A stretch of 64,000 nt of DNA from Streptomyces sp. NBC_00464 (GCF_036013915.1 NZ_CP107899.1:5146001-5210000), one strand, 5' to 3'; positions 43,428-53,012 are shown, counted from the stretch's first letter. Notes: generated by a model not told the origin, from the letters alone. Numbers and translations: made by a program.

Positions 43428-44138
43428 TCAGCGACCGCTACCGGCCTCCTCCTCGATCATCCGCTCCATCGGTACGACGGCGACCCGCCCCGAGACGACG
43501 AACGCCAGCACCATCGCCGCCACCAGGACCACCGTCCCGGCCCACACCATCGTCTCGACCGGCACGGTGTACGCCCCCACGGCCCGCACCGCGCACTCGC
43601 CCAGCAGCGCTGCGCCCCACACCACGGAGAACCGCACCTCGGCCCGCCGGAACGCGTCCGAATCCGTCGAAAGCCGCTGGTACGCAGCGGACTTGGCCGC
43701 CTCGCCCCGTGTCAGCCACGGCCGCAGCCCCGCCGACAGCATCGGCCGCCCGCGCAGTGCGGACACCAGGAACACCAGGCCGATGGTGCTGCTGATGCCG
43801 CTGTCCTTCAGCAGCATCAGCCGCGGGTCCCCGGCCGCCAGGCTCAGCAGCAGCCCCACCGCGTTGACGGTCACCATCAGTGCCGCGAGCCCGTTGAGCC
43901 GCCGGTCGCGCACCACACCCCACACGGTCCGCACGCCCGGCACCACACTGCTCCAGGCCAGCGCACCGAAGGTGCCCATCCCCGCCGCCTTCAGCAGGTA
44001 GTACGAGGCGAGCGGCACGGCCACATCCACGAGCAGCGGCATCATGCTGTCCAGCAGGGCCTTGCGGGGCGAGAACGGAACGGCACCGGCCGGAGCGTCG
44101 GCGACAGGTGCGGTGACTGTGGCGACCGGGCTGCTCAT
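43428..44138 (-). CDS. VC0807-family membrane protein
   Basis: A 236-residue membrane protein with about six hydrophobic segments (for example VAVPLASYYLLKAAG, LNGLAALMVTVNAVGLLLSLAAGD, VWAGTVVLVAAMVLAFVVSG). DSGISSTIGLVFLVSALRGRPML is characteristic of the VC0807-type family, of unknown function. ATG 44138 has GGGAGGAA seven nt upstream. The neighbours are unrelated. Confidence 0.75.
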   Translation of the reverse strand: MSSPVATVTAPVADAPAGAVPFSPRKALLDSMMPLLVDVAVPLASYYLLKAAGMGTFGALAWSSVVPGVRTVWGVVRDRRLNGLAALMVTVNAVGLLLSLAAGDPRLMLLKDSGISSTIGLVFLVSALRGRPMLSAGLRPWLTRGEAAKSAAYQRLSTDSDAFRRAEVRFSVVWGAALLGECAVRAVGAYTVPVETMVWAGTVVLVAAMVLAFVVSGRVAVVPMERMIEEEAGSGR

Positions 44139-44378
44139 GACGGGTTCCTCCCGTATCGGCGGCGCCCTTGCGGCTCCCGCTCTCGATACGTACAGACTGG
44201 CCGCCGGACCCCGGTCCCCGGCAGAGCCGGGTGTACCGACCTCGGTATGACGAATGTCAGGGCCCGCGAGTGACACGGTTCGGCCGACACCCAGTGGTGG
44301 GCCGTCAGATACGTTTCGTTCACGGCGGCTCAGGAAACCCGTTCGCCCACGAAGGCCCGCCGGTGCTGGGATGTCCCC

Positions 44379-44975
44379 ATGACCGCACCGACCCCACCAC
44401 AGCACGAGATCCGCGCGCTCCACACCGATACGACCGTCACCGTCTACCAGGCGTACTCCCCGGCCCTCGGCCTCCCCGCCGCCCGGGACGGCCGCTTCCC
44501 GCCGGCCTGGAAGCGTGACCGCATGACGTGGATCAAGCCGAGCTTCCTGTGGATGATGTACCGCTGCGGCTGGGCGGCGAAGGAGGGCCAGGAGACGGTG
44601 CTGGCCGTCGAGATCACCCGCGAGGGCTTCGACTGGGCGCTGGCCAACGCCGAACTCTCGCACTACGAACGCGGCGTGCACCCCGACCGGGCCACCTGGA
44701 AGCGCAACCTCCGCCACGCCCCGGCCCGCGTCCAGTGGGACCCCGAGCGCGACCTGCACCTGAACCGGCTCCCGTACCGCTCCCTCCAACTGGGCCTCGC
44801 GGGTGAGGCGTCGCGGCGGTACGCGGACGAGTGGACGGTGGCGATACGCGACGTCACCCCGCTCGCCCGGACGATCCACGAACTGGCGAGGGCGGGCCGG
44901 TCAGATGAGGCGACCCGGCTCCTGCCGGACGAACGGCCCTACCCGGCACCGGAGGCGAACCCGGGAACAGGATGA
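44379..44975 (+). CDS. DUF4291 protein
   Basis: A 198-residue cytosolic protein of the DUF4291 family, recognised by VYQAYSPALG, RMTWIKPSFLWMMYRCGWAAKEGQE and ARVQWDPERDLHL. The family is widespread and uncharacterised; its conserved aromatic/basic core suggests ligand or nucleic acid binding. ATG 44379. It stands alone. Confidence 0.88.
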   Translation: MTAPTPPQHEIRALHTDTTVTVYQAYSPALGLPAARDGRFPPAWKRDRMTWIKPSFLWMMYRCGWAAKEGQETVLAVEITREGFDWALANAELSHYERGVHPDRATWKRNLRHAPARVQWDPERDLHLNRLPYRSLQLGLAGEASRRYADEWTVAIRDVTPLARTIHELARAGRSDEATRLLPDERPYPAPEANPGTG

Positions 44976-45508
44976 GCCGAGCGCCCTGTCCGCCCAGCGA
45001 ACACTCGCAACATGACAGCTGGTCATTCGCGGAGTCCTGCCGGGCGCACGCTGAGCGAATGGCCCGGGCGCCGCCCTGCCGTTGGGTTCGGTATCGCGTG
45101 CATGAACATCCGGCCCAGGCGGAAACGCGCGCGAGCCCTTGGGCCGATGCGGTCCGGGTGGGGCGAAGTCGTGGGCGTAAGGCAGGCGCCCACCGTGTCG
45201 TGCCCCTAGAACGGTATGTCCTTGGCCCACCGCGTTCTTGTGACCATTCCCGGACACGCCGAAGGATCGCCGTCCGGAAGGCGGGTACTTTCGCCCGCTG
45301 TTCGGCGGACGGAACGGCGACGAGGCCATCTGCCGTTCGCGCAGGCGGATATCCATCGCGGCGCTGACCTGCTGCAGTTCCGGCCACAGGGCGAGGCTGA
45401 TCTACCTGCCACGGCGGTCTCGGCGTCCACAGACCCGCCGGCCTGCGGGACTTCCGCGATCCCGGCCCGGACCGTCCCGCCCCCCTTCACAGCCGAAGGG
45501 ACTGCGGA
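44976..45508. other. Intergenic region with possible degraded coding remnant
   Basis: 533 nt without a confident gene. On the minus strand near 45330-45400, WPELQQVSAAMDIRLRERQMASS has coding character but runs directly into a stop upstream and loses it downstream, so a decayed gene is possible. No RNA gene is seen. Confidence 0.35.
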
Positions 45509-45976
45509 TCACGATGACCCGGGCTGGGGCTCCTCGCCGTCGTAGGCAGCCAGCGCAGCCTGGCGGTATTCCAGCAGTTCGCCAAGGTCCTCGTAGGTCA
45601 CGAGCTCCTGGGCCAGTGCCACCATGGCCCTGGCCTCGACCGAGGCCCATGCGTGCCGGGCGCGTTTGTTGGCGCGGCGCCTGGCGTCGCTGCGCAGGAA
45701 GCCCGCCCCCGCGGTGAACCCGGCAGAGGCCAGAGCGGCGAGGGCGGCGGCAACGCGCACGTCCGCCGACGCCAGTCCTGCCGCTCCTGCGGTGCCCGCG
45801 AGCAGGGCTGCGGGGAAACCGAGGGCGATGTCCGTCCTGGCCCAGAACTCGGCTCGCCGGTGGGCGATCTTTCTCTGGCGCGTCGCCTCGTTTCTGATTC
45901 GCTCGATCTCGGCACGGAGACGCTGCGCGGGATCGTGTGGGCTCAGGCGCGTGGTTACGTCGGTGGAAGTGACCAT
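45509..45976 (-). CDS. SLATT-type two-TM protein (putative effector)
   Basis: About 155 residues: a charged amphipathic helix (PAQRLRAEIERIRNEATRQRKIAHRRAEFWARTD), two adjacent membrane helices (ALGFPAALLAGTAGAAGLAS and AAALAALASAGFTAGAGFL), then a second charged helix (RRRANKRARHAWASVEARAM). This is the architecture of SLATT (SMODS- and SLOG-associated 2TM effector) proteins, predicted pore-formers that act with nucleotide second-messenger defence systems. No SMODS or SLOG partner is visible. Start uncertain: ATG 45976 is used; the frame is open to 46084, and TTG 46060 is possible. Confidence 0.6.
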   Translation of the reverse strand: MVTSTDVTTRLSPHDPAQRLRAEIERIRNEATRQRKIAHRRAEFWARTDIALGFPAALLAGTAGAAGLASADVRVAAALAALASAGFTAGAGFLRSDARRRANKRARHAWASVEARAMVALAQELVTYEDLGELLEYRQAALAAYDGEEPQPGSS

Positions 45977-46084
45977 ATTGGCATTCCAACACGCCATCCC
46001 CAGAAGGTGCTTGGGGAGCTCGAACAGCCTTTGGGCCTGGTGGACGTGAGCTTCCCACAAGGGTGTGCCGCCAAGTCGTTCAGC

Positions 46085-46267
46085 TCATCCTGCCGGTGCG
46101 ATGGCAGGCGCGACCTGCACCTGAAAGTGCGGGTGTGGCGCGCCGAGTTGGGCCGATCGCCGTTCCTTGACGCAGTGCACAGCGAGGTCGGCGGCACCGG
46201 CGGGCAGCGCCTGGTCGATCTCCTTGGTGAACGTGCCCTTGCCCTCGACCGCGCGCAGGGAGCCCAT
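46085..46267 (-). CDS. Short unidentified ORF upstream of and in frame with the SLATT gene
   Basis: A 60-codon frame ([19 protein letters not shown]...) ending in TGA at 46085, followed in the same frame by 36 open codons up to the SLATT ATG. It may be a small gene coupled to the effector, or the front of one gene broken by a single stop. I see no known domain, and the surrounding 418-nt gap (45977-46394) holds nothing else clear. Confidence 0.3.
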   Translation of the reverse strand: MGSLRAVEGKGTFTKEIDQALPAGAADLAVHCVKERRSAQLGAPHPHFQVQVAPAIAPAG

Positions 46268-46394
46268 GACAGCCCGTCAGGCAGGTCGCTCCGGCCCGGC
46301 ACGTCGACTGCCCGGGAACGGCCCCGGCTGGGCGGGCTGTAGTGAATCATGGTGCTGAGGTACCGGGTGCGACGCGCGGCCGAGGGGGAGCGGG

Positions 46395-47150
46395 ATGATT
46401 TCCGAGCCGGAGATGGCGGGGGAGTTCGACGCGTCCGCCGAGCGTGAAGTGCTGGACCATTCCGGCCCGCAGGCCGCGGGAGACCGCCCGCCCCGAGCCA
46501 CCAGGCCGCGGGCCCGGTGGTTGTGGGCGCTCGGTGGAGCCGTGGTGGCGTCGGCGGTGTGGGGGGCGGTGCTGTTCGCGGGCGGACCGCGTGACGGGGC
46601 GCCTGACATGCACGGGTACCGGCTGGGTCAGGATCCCTGCGGGGCCGTGGCGCTGAAGTCCATCGGGGCGGCGATCTCGCCGAGGGCGCCCGGGACCCGC
46701 TTCGAAGCGGGGATGCTCCGTCATGACGCTCTCGACCGGGCCCAGTGCTACATCCCCTTGCGGACAGAGAGCGAACAGCAGCGGTCGGACAAGGGCTGGC
46801 ACGTCAGCTACACCGTCACGATCAAGGTGGCGCTGCACAAGAAGACCGACCCGCGCGTCGAGTTCGAGGCGGGGCGGACCGCGACCGATCTCGGTGTGGA
46901 CCCGGAGACGGAGGTGGAAGTGGTGCCGGAGCTCGGCGACAAGGCGTACCTGCTCTCCTTGGAAGGTGGGGAGCAGGAGTTGCGGGTGCTGGACGGCGGG
47001 GCGGTCCTCTCTCTGGGCATCACGTCCTCCCTCGCTTGGGAGGACGATGGCCAGTCGCCTGATGCCGCGGTGGAACTGCCGGATCTGGCCCCCCACAAAG
47101 CCGCCATGATCAGCGACATGCGCGACCTCATGACCGACCTCAAGAGCTGA
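46395..47150 (+). CDS. Membrane-anchored protein, function unknown
   Basis: A 251-residue protein with a Pro/Arg-rich N-terminus, one membrane helix (about 41-64, RWLWALGGAVVASAVWGAVLFAGG) and an extracellular domain of about 185 residues with two cysteines (DPCGAVAL, AQCYIPL) likely bonded. It resembles unnamed sensor-like proteins of Streptomyces. ATG 46395 follows a GGGGGAG sequence closely. The last 11 bp overlap the convergent acetyltransferase gene. Confidence 0.7.
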   Translation: MISEPEMAGEFDASAEREVLDHSGPQAAGDRPPRATRPRARWLWALGGAVVASAVWGAVLFAGGPRDGAPDMHGYRLGQDPCGAVALKSIGAAISPRAPGTRFEAGMLRHDALDRAQCYIPLRTESEQQRSDKGWHVSYTVTIKVALHKKTDPRVEFEAGRTATDLGVDPETEVEVVPELGDKAYLLSLEGGEQELRVLDGGAVLSLGITSSLAWEDDGQSPDAAVELPDLAPHKAAMISDMRDLMTDLKS

Positions 47151-47589
47151 AGCCCCGCTCACACTCCGCGCCGAACTCCCACGTCAGCATCTCGAACCGC
47201 CCCTCGTCCACCGCGCCCGCCGAGCGGTACGTCGCCTGCGCGGCCTCGTTGTCGAGGTCCACGCCGACCCACATGTCGTCACAGCCCCGTTCCTGGGCCA
47301 CCGCCGCCAGTGCCCGCGTCAGTGCGCGGCCGATGCCCCGGCGGCGGTAGGGCGTGTCGACGGCGAGTTCGTACAGACACATCTCCGTGCCCTTGTCCGG
47401 GTGCAGCATCTCGATGCCGGACACGAAGCCCGCCGGGACGCCGGCCACGTACGCGATCACCATCAGGTGGCCCTCCGCGGCGAGGAAGCGGGCCGCCCAT
47501 TCCGTGCGCGCCGGACCGTCGTAGAGGTGCTGGGCCGCTTCGAGCTCGGCGACGGTCGTGGCGCGCCGGATTTCCACCGGGTTGTCCAT
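47140..47589 (-). CDS. GNAT acetyltransferase, AAC(3)-I-like
   Basis: A 149-residue GNAT enzyme. Motif A is LAVDTPYRRRGIGRALTRAL, in which the R/QxxGxG/A acetyl-CoA site is RRRGIG, preceded by MCLYELAV. This arrangement resembles AAC(3)-I aminoglycoside acetyltransferases and their relatives that modify other amines. ATG 47589 follows GAAAGG. It could give low-level resistance or be metabolic; sequence does not decide. Confidence 0.82.
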   Translation of the reverse strand: MDNPVEIRRATTVAELEAAQHLYDGPARTEWAARFLAAEGHLMVIAYVAGVPAGFVSGIEMLHPDKGTEMCLYELAVDTPYRRRGIGRALTRALAAVAQERGCDDMWVGVDLDNEAAQATYRSAGAVDEGRFEMLTWEFGAECERGFSS

Positions 47590-47725
47590 GGAACGCCTTT
47601 CGGAGGTCGGGCCGGGGCCGCGCGGCGGGCATACCGCGAGCGGAGTACGCCGGGGGAGTGCCGTACGCCTTGAGGATGCCCGGCACTTCCCCCTGACGGC
47701 AGCGTAGGCGGGGCAGCGGTCCGCT

Positions 47726-47731
47726 TAGGCT
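47726..47731 (+). promoter_or_regulatory. -10 box of probable leaderless promoter
   Basis: TAGGCT with 7 nt before the ATG at 47739 and no ribosome-binding site between, so the mRNA probably starts at the start codon. Confidence 0.5.
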
Positions 47732-47738
47732 CGACATC

Positions 47739-50399
47739 ATGGAGACCCCTATTGCGCGTACGTCCAGGTGGCGGCGTCTGCTGCCCCGCTCCCGAAGCCG
47801 GTGGGCGGCGGGTATCGCCGCGCTCGTCGTGCTGGCCGGTGCGGGCACCTGGACCGCCGTGGCCGACGACAGCGCGCCGGCCGTGCACCGGCAGGACCGG
47901 ATGATGCGCGTCGACGGGGTGTCCGTCGACACCTCGTACTTCACCACCGGCGGCACACAGCGCCGGCCCGCCGTCCTCATCGGCCACGGCTTCGGGGGCA
48001 GCAAGGACGAGACACGGGCCCAGGCCGAGCAGTTGGCCGACGACGGGTACGCCGTCATGACCTGGTCCGCGCGAGGGTTCGGGAAGTCCGGGGGCAGGAT
48101 CGGACTCAACGCACCCGACGGCGAGGTCAAGGACGTCTCCCGGCTGATCGACTGGCTCGCCGGCCGCCCCGAGGTGCAGCTCGACGGCAAGGGCGACCCC
48201 CGCGTCGGCATCACCGGCGCCTCCTACGGCGGAGCCGTCTCCCTCCTCGCCGCCGGGTACGACAAGCGCGTGGACGCCATCGCCCCGGAGATCACCTACT
48301 GGAACCTCGCTGACGCACTCTTCCCCGACGAGGTGTTCAAGAAGCTCTGGGCCGGCATCTTCGTCACCACCGGCGGCGGCTGCGCGAACTTCGAGAAGCA
48401 GCTCTGCGACATGTACGAGCGGGTCGCCGTCAGCGGCAAACCGGACGCTGCCGCGCGCGCCCTGCTCGCCGAACGGTCCCCGAGCGCCGTCGCCGACCGC
48501 ATCAAGGTCCCCGCGCTCATCGTGCAGGGGCAGACCGACTCCCTCTTCCCGCTCGGCCAGGCCGACGCCATGGCCAAGGCCGTCAAGGCCAACGGCGCAC
48601 CCGTCTCCGTCGACTGGATCGCCGGCGGACACGACGGCGGCGACAGGGAGACCGGCCGGGTGCAGAAGCGGGTCGGGGACTGGTTCGACCGGTATCTGAA
48701 GAAGGACGAGGGCGCCGACACCGGACCCGCCTTCCGTGTCACCCGGACCGGCGGCATCGACTCCACCGACGGGGCCGCCCTCACCCGCGGCGCGAGCAGC
48801 GACACCTACCCCGGGCTGCGCAGCGGCCCGCAGAGCGTCGAACTGCGCGGCGGTACGCAGAAGTTCAGCAACCCCGCCGGAGCCAACCCGCCCGCCATCT
48901 CCGCCGTTCCCGGCGTCGGCGGCGGCCTCGCCCAGCTCTCCACGCTCGGCGTCGGGCTCTCCGTCGACTTCCCCGGGCAGCACGCCACGTTCGACTCCGC
49001 CCCGCTGGCGGCCTCGCGGCGCATCACCGGCTCCCCGACCGTCCGGATGAACGTGAAGGCGGGGCAGGGCGACGCGGTGCTGTTCGGCAAGGTGTACGAC
49101 GTCTCGCCGGACGGGAAGCAGCAGGTGCTCCCCTCCCAGCTCGTCGCCCCCTACCGGATCACCCCCGAACAACAGGGCAAGCCGATCGAGCTGGCGCTGC
49201 CCGCCGTCGACCACGAACTCGACTCCGGACACCGCCTGCGCCTCGTGCTGGCCGCCACCGACCTCGGCTACGCGTCCCCGGCCGCGCCGACCACGTACAC
49301 CGTCTCCCTCGACGGACCGCTGACCATCCCCACAGCGCCCGGCCTGAAGACCGCGGCGGCCACGCTGCCCTGGTGGACCTGGGGGCTCCCGGCCGCGGCC
49401 GTGGTGATCGCGGCGGCCCTGCTGCTCACCGCCCGGCGGCGTACCGCCACACCCGCCCCGGACCCCGCACTCACCGACGTACCGCTGCAGATCACCGGCC
49501 TGTCGAAGAAGTACGCCAAGTCAGCCGACCGGTACGCGGTCAAGGAGCTGTCGTTCCGCGTCGAGAAGGGGCAGGTGCTCGGGCTCCTCGGTCCGAACGG
49601 CGCGGGCAAGACCACCACGCTGCGCATGCTCATGGGGCTCATCACGCCCGACGACGGCGAGATCCGCGTCTTCGGACGGGCCATCCGGCCCGGTGCGCCC
49701 GTGCTGTCCCGCGTCGGGGCCTTCGTCGAAGGAGCCGGCTTCCTGCCGCACCTGTCGGGCCGCGCCAACCTGGAGCTCTACTGGCAGGCCACCGGAAGGC
49801 CCGCCGAGGACTCACACATCGAGGAGGCCCTGGAGATCGCCGGGCTCGGCGACGCACTGGCCAGGGCTGTGCGTACGTACTCACAGGGCATGCGGCAACG
49901 CCTCGCCATCGCCCAGGCCATGCTCGGCATGCCGGACCTCCTCATCCTGGACGAGCCGACCAACGGGCTCGACCCGCCCCAGATCCGCGAGATGCGGGAC
50001 GTGATGATCCGGTACGCGGCCGGCGGCCGCACCGTCATCGTCTCCAGCCACCTCCTGTCCGAGGTCGAGCAGTCCTGCACCCATCTGGTGGTCATGGACC
50101 GCGGCCGGCTGGTCCAGGCCGGGCCCGTCGCCGAGATCACCGGCTCCGGCGACATGGTGCTGGTCACCTCCGCCGAGGAGATCAGCGAACCGCTCGTCGA
50201 GAAGATCGCCGCGCTCGCGGGGATCGGCTCCGCCGTCCGTACCGACGACGCGCACGGGCTGCTGGTCCGGCTCGACGGAGCGACCTCGCCGCAGCTCGTC
50301 ACCGAACTGGTGCGGCTGGACGTGCCGTTGACCGGTGTCGGACCGCACCGCCGCCTGGAGGACGCGTTCCTCACCCTGATCTCCGGAGGCTCCGCATGA
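47739..50399 (+). CDS. Alpha/beta hydrolase-ABC ATPase fusion protein
   Basis: An 886-residue protein joining two families. After a membrane helix (about 24-40) comes an alpha/beta hydrolase of the X-Pro dipeptidyl-peptidase/CocE type: nucleophile Ser162 in GITGASYGGAVS, an acid in VQGQTDSLFP, a His in AGGHDGGD, then a jelly-roll (about 320-535). A second helix (about 545-565, LPAAAVVIAAALLL) leads to an ABC ATPase (about 580-886) with GPNGAGKTT, YSQGM signature and LLILDEPTNGLDP. The topology would put the hydrolase outside and the ATPase inside. The permease gene follows with an ATGA overlap. Found in other Streptomyces as I recall, but uncharacterised. Confidence 0.88.
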   Translation: METPIARTSRWRRLLPRSRSRWAAGIAALVVLAGAGTWTAVADDSAPAVHRQDRMMRVDGVSVDTSYFTTGGTQRRPAVLIGHGFGGSKDETRAQAEQLADDGYAVMTWSARGFGKSGGRIGLNAPDGEVKDVSRLIDWLAGRPEVQLDGKGDPRVGITGASYGGAVSLLAAGYDKRVDAIAPEITYWNLADALFPDEVFKKLWAGIFVTTGGGCANFEKQLCDMYERVAVSGKPDAAARALLAERSPSAVADRIKVPALIVQGQTDSLFPLGQADAMAKAVKANGAPVSVDWIAGGHDGGDRETGRVQKRVGDWFDRYLKKDEGADTGPAFRVTRTGGIDSTDGAALTRGASSDTYPGLRSGPQSVELRGGTQKFSNPAGANPPAISAVPGVGGGLAQLSTLGVGLSVDFPGQHATFDSAPLAASRRITGSPTVRMNVKAGQGDAVLFGKVYDVSPDGKQQVLPSQLVAPYRITPEQQGKPIELALPAVDHELDSGHRLRLVLAATDLGYASPAAPTTYTVSLDGPLTIPTAPGLKTAAATLPWWTWGLPAAAVVIAAALLLTARRRTATPAPDPALTDVPLQITGLSKKYAKSADRYAVKELSFRVEKGQVLGLLGPNGAGKTTTLRMLMGLITPDDGEIRVFGRAIRPGAPVLSRVGAFVEGAGFLPHLSGRANLELYWQATGRPAEDSHIEEALEIAGLGDALARAVRTYSQGMRQRLAIAQAMLGMPDLLILDEPTNGLDPPQIREMRDVMIRYAAGGRTVIVSSHLLSEVEQSCTHLVVMDRGRLVQAGPVAEITGSGDMVLVTSAEEISEPLVEKIAALAGIGSAVRTDDAHGLLVRLDGATSPQLVTELVRLDVPLTGVGPHRRLEDAFLTLISGGSA

Positions 50400-51274
50400 G
50401 TACCGCAGCCGAAGTCGCCGAGGCCCCCGAGGCGCCCGGATACCGCGCCCGTCACACCCTTCCGCTGCGCGTGGAGGCCGTACGGCAGCTGCGCAGGCGG
50501 CGCACCCTGCTGATGGGCGGGGTGCTGGGCGCGCTGCCGTTCATCCTGATCATCGCGTTCGCGATCGGCGGCACCCCGGACGGCGGGCCCGGGGGCGGCG
50601 ACCGGCTCACCCTGATGGACACCGCGACCGCGTCCGCCGCGAACTTCGCTGCGACCTGTCTGTTCGTCTCGGCGGGCTTCCTGCTGGTGGTCCCGGTGGC
50701 GTTGTTCTGCGGCGACACCGTGGCCTCCGAGGCCAGTTGGTCCTCGCTGCGCTATCTGCTGGCGGCGCCCGTGCCCCGGGCCAGGCTGCTGTGGAGCAAG
50801 CTCGTCGTGGCGCTCGGCTTCAGCCTCGCCGCGATGGTGCTGCTGCCGCTCGTCGCGCTGGCCGCGGGGGCTGCCGCGTACGGCTGGGGGCCGCTCGAAC
50901 TGCCCACCGGCGGTGCGCTCGCGACCGGGGACACCGTGCCCAGGATCGCGCTCGTCGTCGCGTTCATCTTCGTGTCGCAACTCGTCACCGCAGGGCTGGC
51001 GTTCTGGCTGTCGACCAAGACGGACGCCCCGCTCGGCGCCGTCGGCGGCGCGGTCGGTCTGACCATCGTGGGCAATGTGCTGGACGCGGTCACCGCGCTC
51101 GGCTCCTGGCGCGACTTCCTGCCCGCCCACTGGCAGTTCGCGTGGGCCGACGCGCTCCAGCCCGATCTGGAGTGGGCCGGGATGGCGAAGGGCGCGGCGA
51201 TCTCGGTGACGTACGCCCTGATCCTGTTCGCCCTGGCCTTCCGGGGGTTCAGTCGTAAGGACATCGTGTCCTGA
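50396..51274 (+). CDS. ABC transporter permease partner of the hydrolase-ATPase fusion
   Basis: A 292-residue membrane protein with six hydrophobic segments in the ABC2_membrane style (TLLMGGVLGALPFILIIAFAIGG, ATCLFVSAGFLLVVPVALFCGD, LVVALGFSLAAMVLLPLVALAAG and others). SWSSLRYLLAAPVPRARLLWSKLVV is the coupling segment typical of ABC-2 permeases. The ATG overlaps the ATPase stop, so the complex is likely two ATPase-hydrolase chains with two permeases. The substrate is unknown, perhaps a lipid, peptide or antibiotic. Confidence 0.88.
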   Translation: MSTAAEVAEAPEAPGYRARHTLPLRVEAVRQLRRRRTLLMGGVLGALPFILIIAFAIGGTPDGGPGGGDRLTLMDTATASAANFAATCLFVSAGFLLVVPVALFCGDTVASEASWSSLRYLLAAPVPRARLLWSKLVVALGFSLAAMVLLPLVALAAGAAAYGWGPLELPTGGALATGDTVPRIALVVAFIFVSQLVTAGLAFWLSTKTDAPLGAVGGAVGLTIVGNVLDAVTALGSWRDFLPAHWQFAWADALQPDLEWAGMAKGAAISVTYALILFALAFRGFSRKDIVS

Positions 51275-51363
51275 CCTTGACATTCCGCCGGATCGGCGTC
51301 CGCCGTTGCCGCATCGAGATGGTTCCGCAACCCCTTCGACGGCTCCGGCGCCCCCGCTCGCAC

Positions 51364-51384
51364 GTCACATTCACACGTAGTGAC
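51364..51384. promoter_or_regulatory. Short inverted repeat upstream of the VWA lipoprotein gene
   Basis: GTCAC (51364-51368) and GTGAC (51380-51384), with TCAC/GTGA nested inside. Position 24-44 nt before the ATG suggests an operator. Not assignable to a known regulator. Confidence 0.3.
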
Positions 51385-51407
51385 ACGACGACACTGGGGG
51401 CCGAACG

Positions 51408-52994
51408 ATGGGACGCAGGACACGGATGTACCGGGGAGCAGCGGGGCTGCTCCTTGTAGGGGGCGTACTTCTCACCGGTTGCTCGGGTGGCGGCACGAAC
51501 GACACGAGCTCTGCCGAGAGCGGTAAACGGGCGGCCGGTCCCGCACCGGCCGCCCCCGGTGGAGGCACGGCCGCGGACGTGCCGAGGCCGACGGACGGTG
51601 CGGAGAGGACGGACCGGCTGAAGGAGCCCGCCGCGCCCGACTATCTCTCCACCTTCGCGCTGGACGTGGACACCGCTTCGTACGGATACGCGCGCCGCAC
51701 CCTCGCCGACGGCAGGCTGCCGGGCCCGGAGACCGTACGGCCCGAGGAGTTCGTCAACAGCTTCCGCCAGGGCTACCACCGCCCCGACGGCAACGGCTTC
51801 ACCGTCTCCGTGGACGGCGCACGGGCCGGCGGGGAGGACGGCGACTGGTCGCTGGTACGGGTCGGGCTGGCCACCAAGGCCGCGCCCAGCAGCGCCGAAC
51901 GGCCGCCCGCCGCCCTCACCTTCGTCGTCGACATCTCCGGCTCGATGGCCTCGCCGGACCGGCTCGGCCTGGTGAAGACCTCGCTCGGCATCCTCACCGA
52001 CGAGCTGCGCGACGACGACTCGGTCTCCCTGGTCACCTTCAGCGACGAGGCGGAGACCGTCCTGCCGATGACCCGGCTGCGGGACCACCGAGGGAAGATC
52101 CACGACGCCGTCGACTCCATGGAGCCCGCCGACTCCACCAATGTGGCGGCGGGCGTCCGGCGCGGCTACGAGGTGGCCGTCGATGGCCACCGCAAGGGCG
52201 CCAACAACCGTGTCGTCCTGCTCTCCGACGCGCTCGCCAACACCGGCGAGACCGACGCCGACGCGATCCTCGAACGGATCGACTCGGCCCGCCGCGACTA
52301 CGGCATCACCCTCTTCGGGGTCGGGGTCGGCAGCGACTACGGCGACGCCCTGATGGAACGGCTCACCAACAAGGGCGACGGCCACACCACCTACATCGCC
52401 GACGAGGAACAGGCCCGCAAGGTCTTCGTCGACCAGCTGCCCGCGCACATCGAACTGACGGCACGTGACGCGAAGGCGCAGGTCGCCTTCGACCCGAAGA
52501 CCGTGGAGAAGTTCAAGCTGATCGGATACGAGGACCGCAAGGTCGCCGACGACGACTTCCGAAACGACAGCGTGGACGGCGGCGAGATCGGCCCCGGGCA
52601 CACGGTGACGGCGCTCTACGCCGTACGCCTGCGGGACGGCGCATCCGGCCATGTGGCCACCGCGACCGTACGCTGGCTGGACCCCAAGTCCCGGGCGGCG
52701 CACGAGCGGACGGGATCGGTCGAGACCGGAGAGATTGACGGGAAGCTGTGGGGCGGCAGCAGTACGCGCCTCCAAGTGGCCGCTGTGGCTGCCTACTTCG
52801 CCGACAACTTGCGCGGCGGTGAACTCGCGGGCGCCCCCGCCCTCGGTGAACTCGCCACCAGGGCGGACGAACTGGCCCGGAAGACCGAGGACGACTCGGT
52901 GGCGAAGCTGGCCACCGCGATCGGCCGGGCGGACCGCCTCAAGGGTGGCCGCACCGACACCGGGACGGGTGTTGCCGAGGGCGAGATGGACTGA
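51408..52994 (+). CDS. VWA-domain lipoprotein (YfbK-like)
   Basis: A 528-residue surface lipoprotein. The lipobox LLTGC puts the lipidated Cys at C25. A vWF_A-N-type segment (STFALDVDTASYGYARRTL) precedes the von Willebrand factor A domain with a perfect MIDAS start D175-ISGS, and DUF3520 follows (about 350-520). Such proteins bind ligands through Mg and often serve as envelope assembly factors. ATG 51408. A long hairpin ends the gene. Confidence 0.88.
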   Translation: MGRRTRMYRGAAGLLLVGGVLLTGCSGGGTNDTSSAESGKRAAGPAPAAPGGGTAADVPRPTDGAERTDRLKEPAAPDYLSTFALDVDTASYGYARRTLADGRLPGPETVRPEEFVNSFRQGYHRPDGNGFTVSVDGARAGGEDGDWSLVRVGLATKAAPSSAERPPAALTFVVDISGSMASPDRLGLVKTSLGILTDELRDDDSVSLVTFSDEAETVLPMTRLRDHRGKIHDAVDSMEPADSTNVAAGVRRGYEVAVDGHRKGANNRVVLLSDALANTGETDADAILERIDSARRDYGITLFGVGVGSDYGDALMERLTNKGDGHTTYIADEEQARKVFVDQLPAHIELTARDAKAQVAFDPKTVEKFKLIGYEDRKVADDDFRNDSVDGGEIGPGHTVTALYAVRLRDGASGHVATATVRWLDPKSRAAHERTGSVETGEIDGKLWGGSSTRLQVAAVAAYFADNLRGGELAGAPALGELATRADELARKTEDDSVAKLATAIGRADRLKGGRTDTGTGVAEGEMD

Positions 52995-53012
52995 CCGGCG
53001 CACCGCGCCGCG

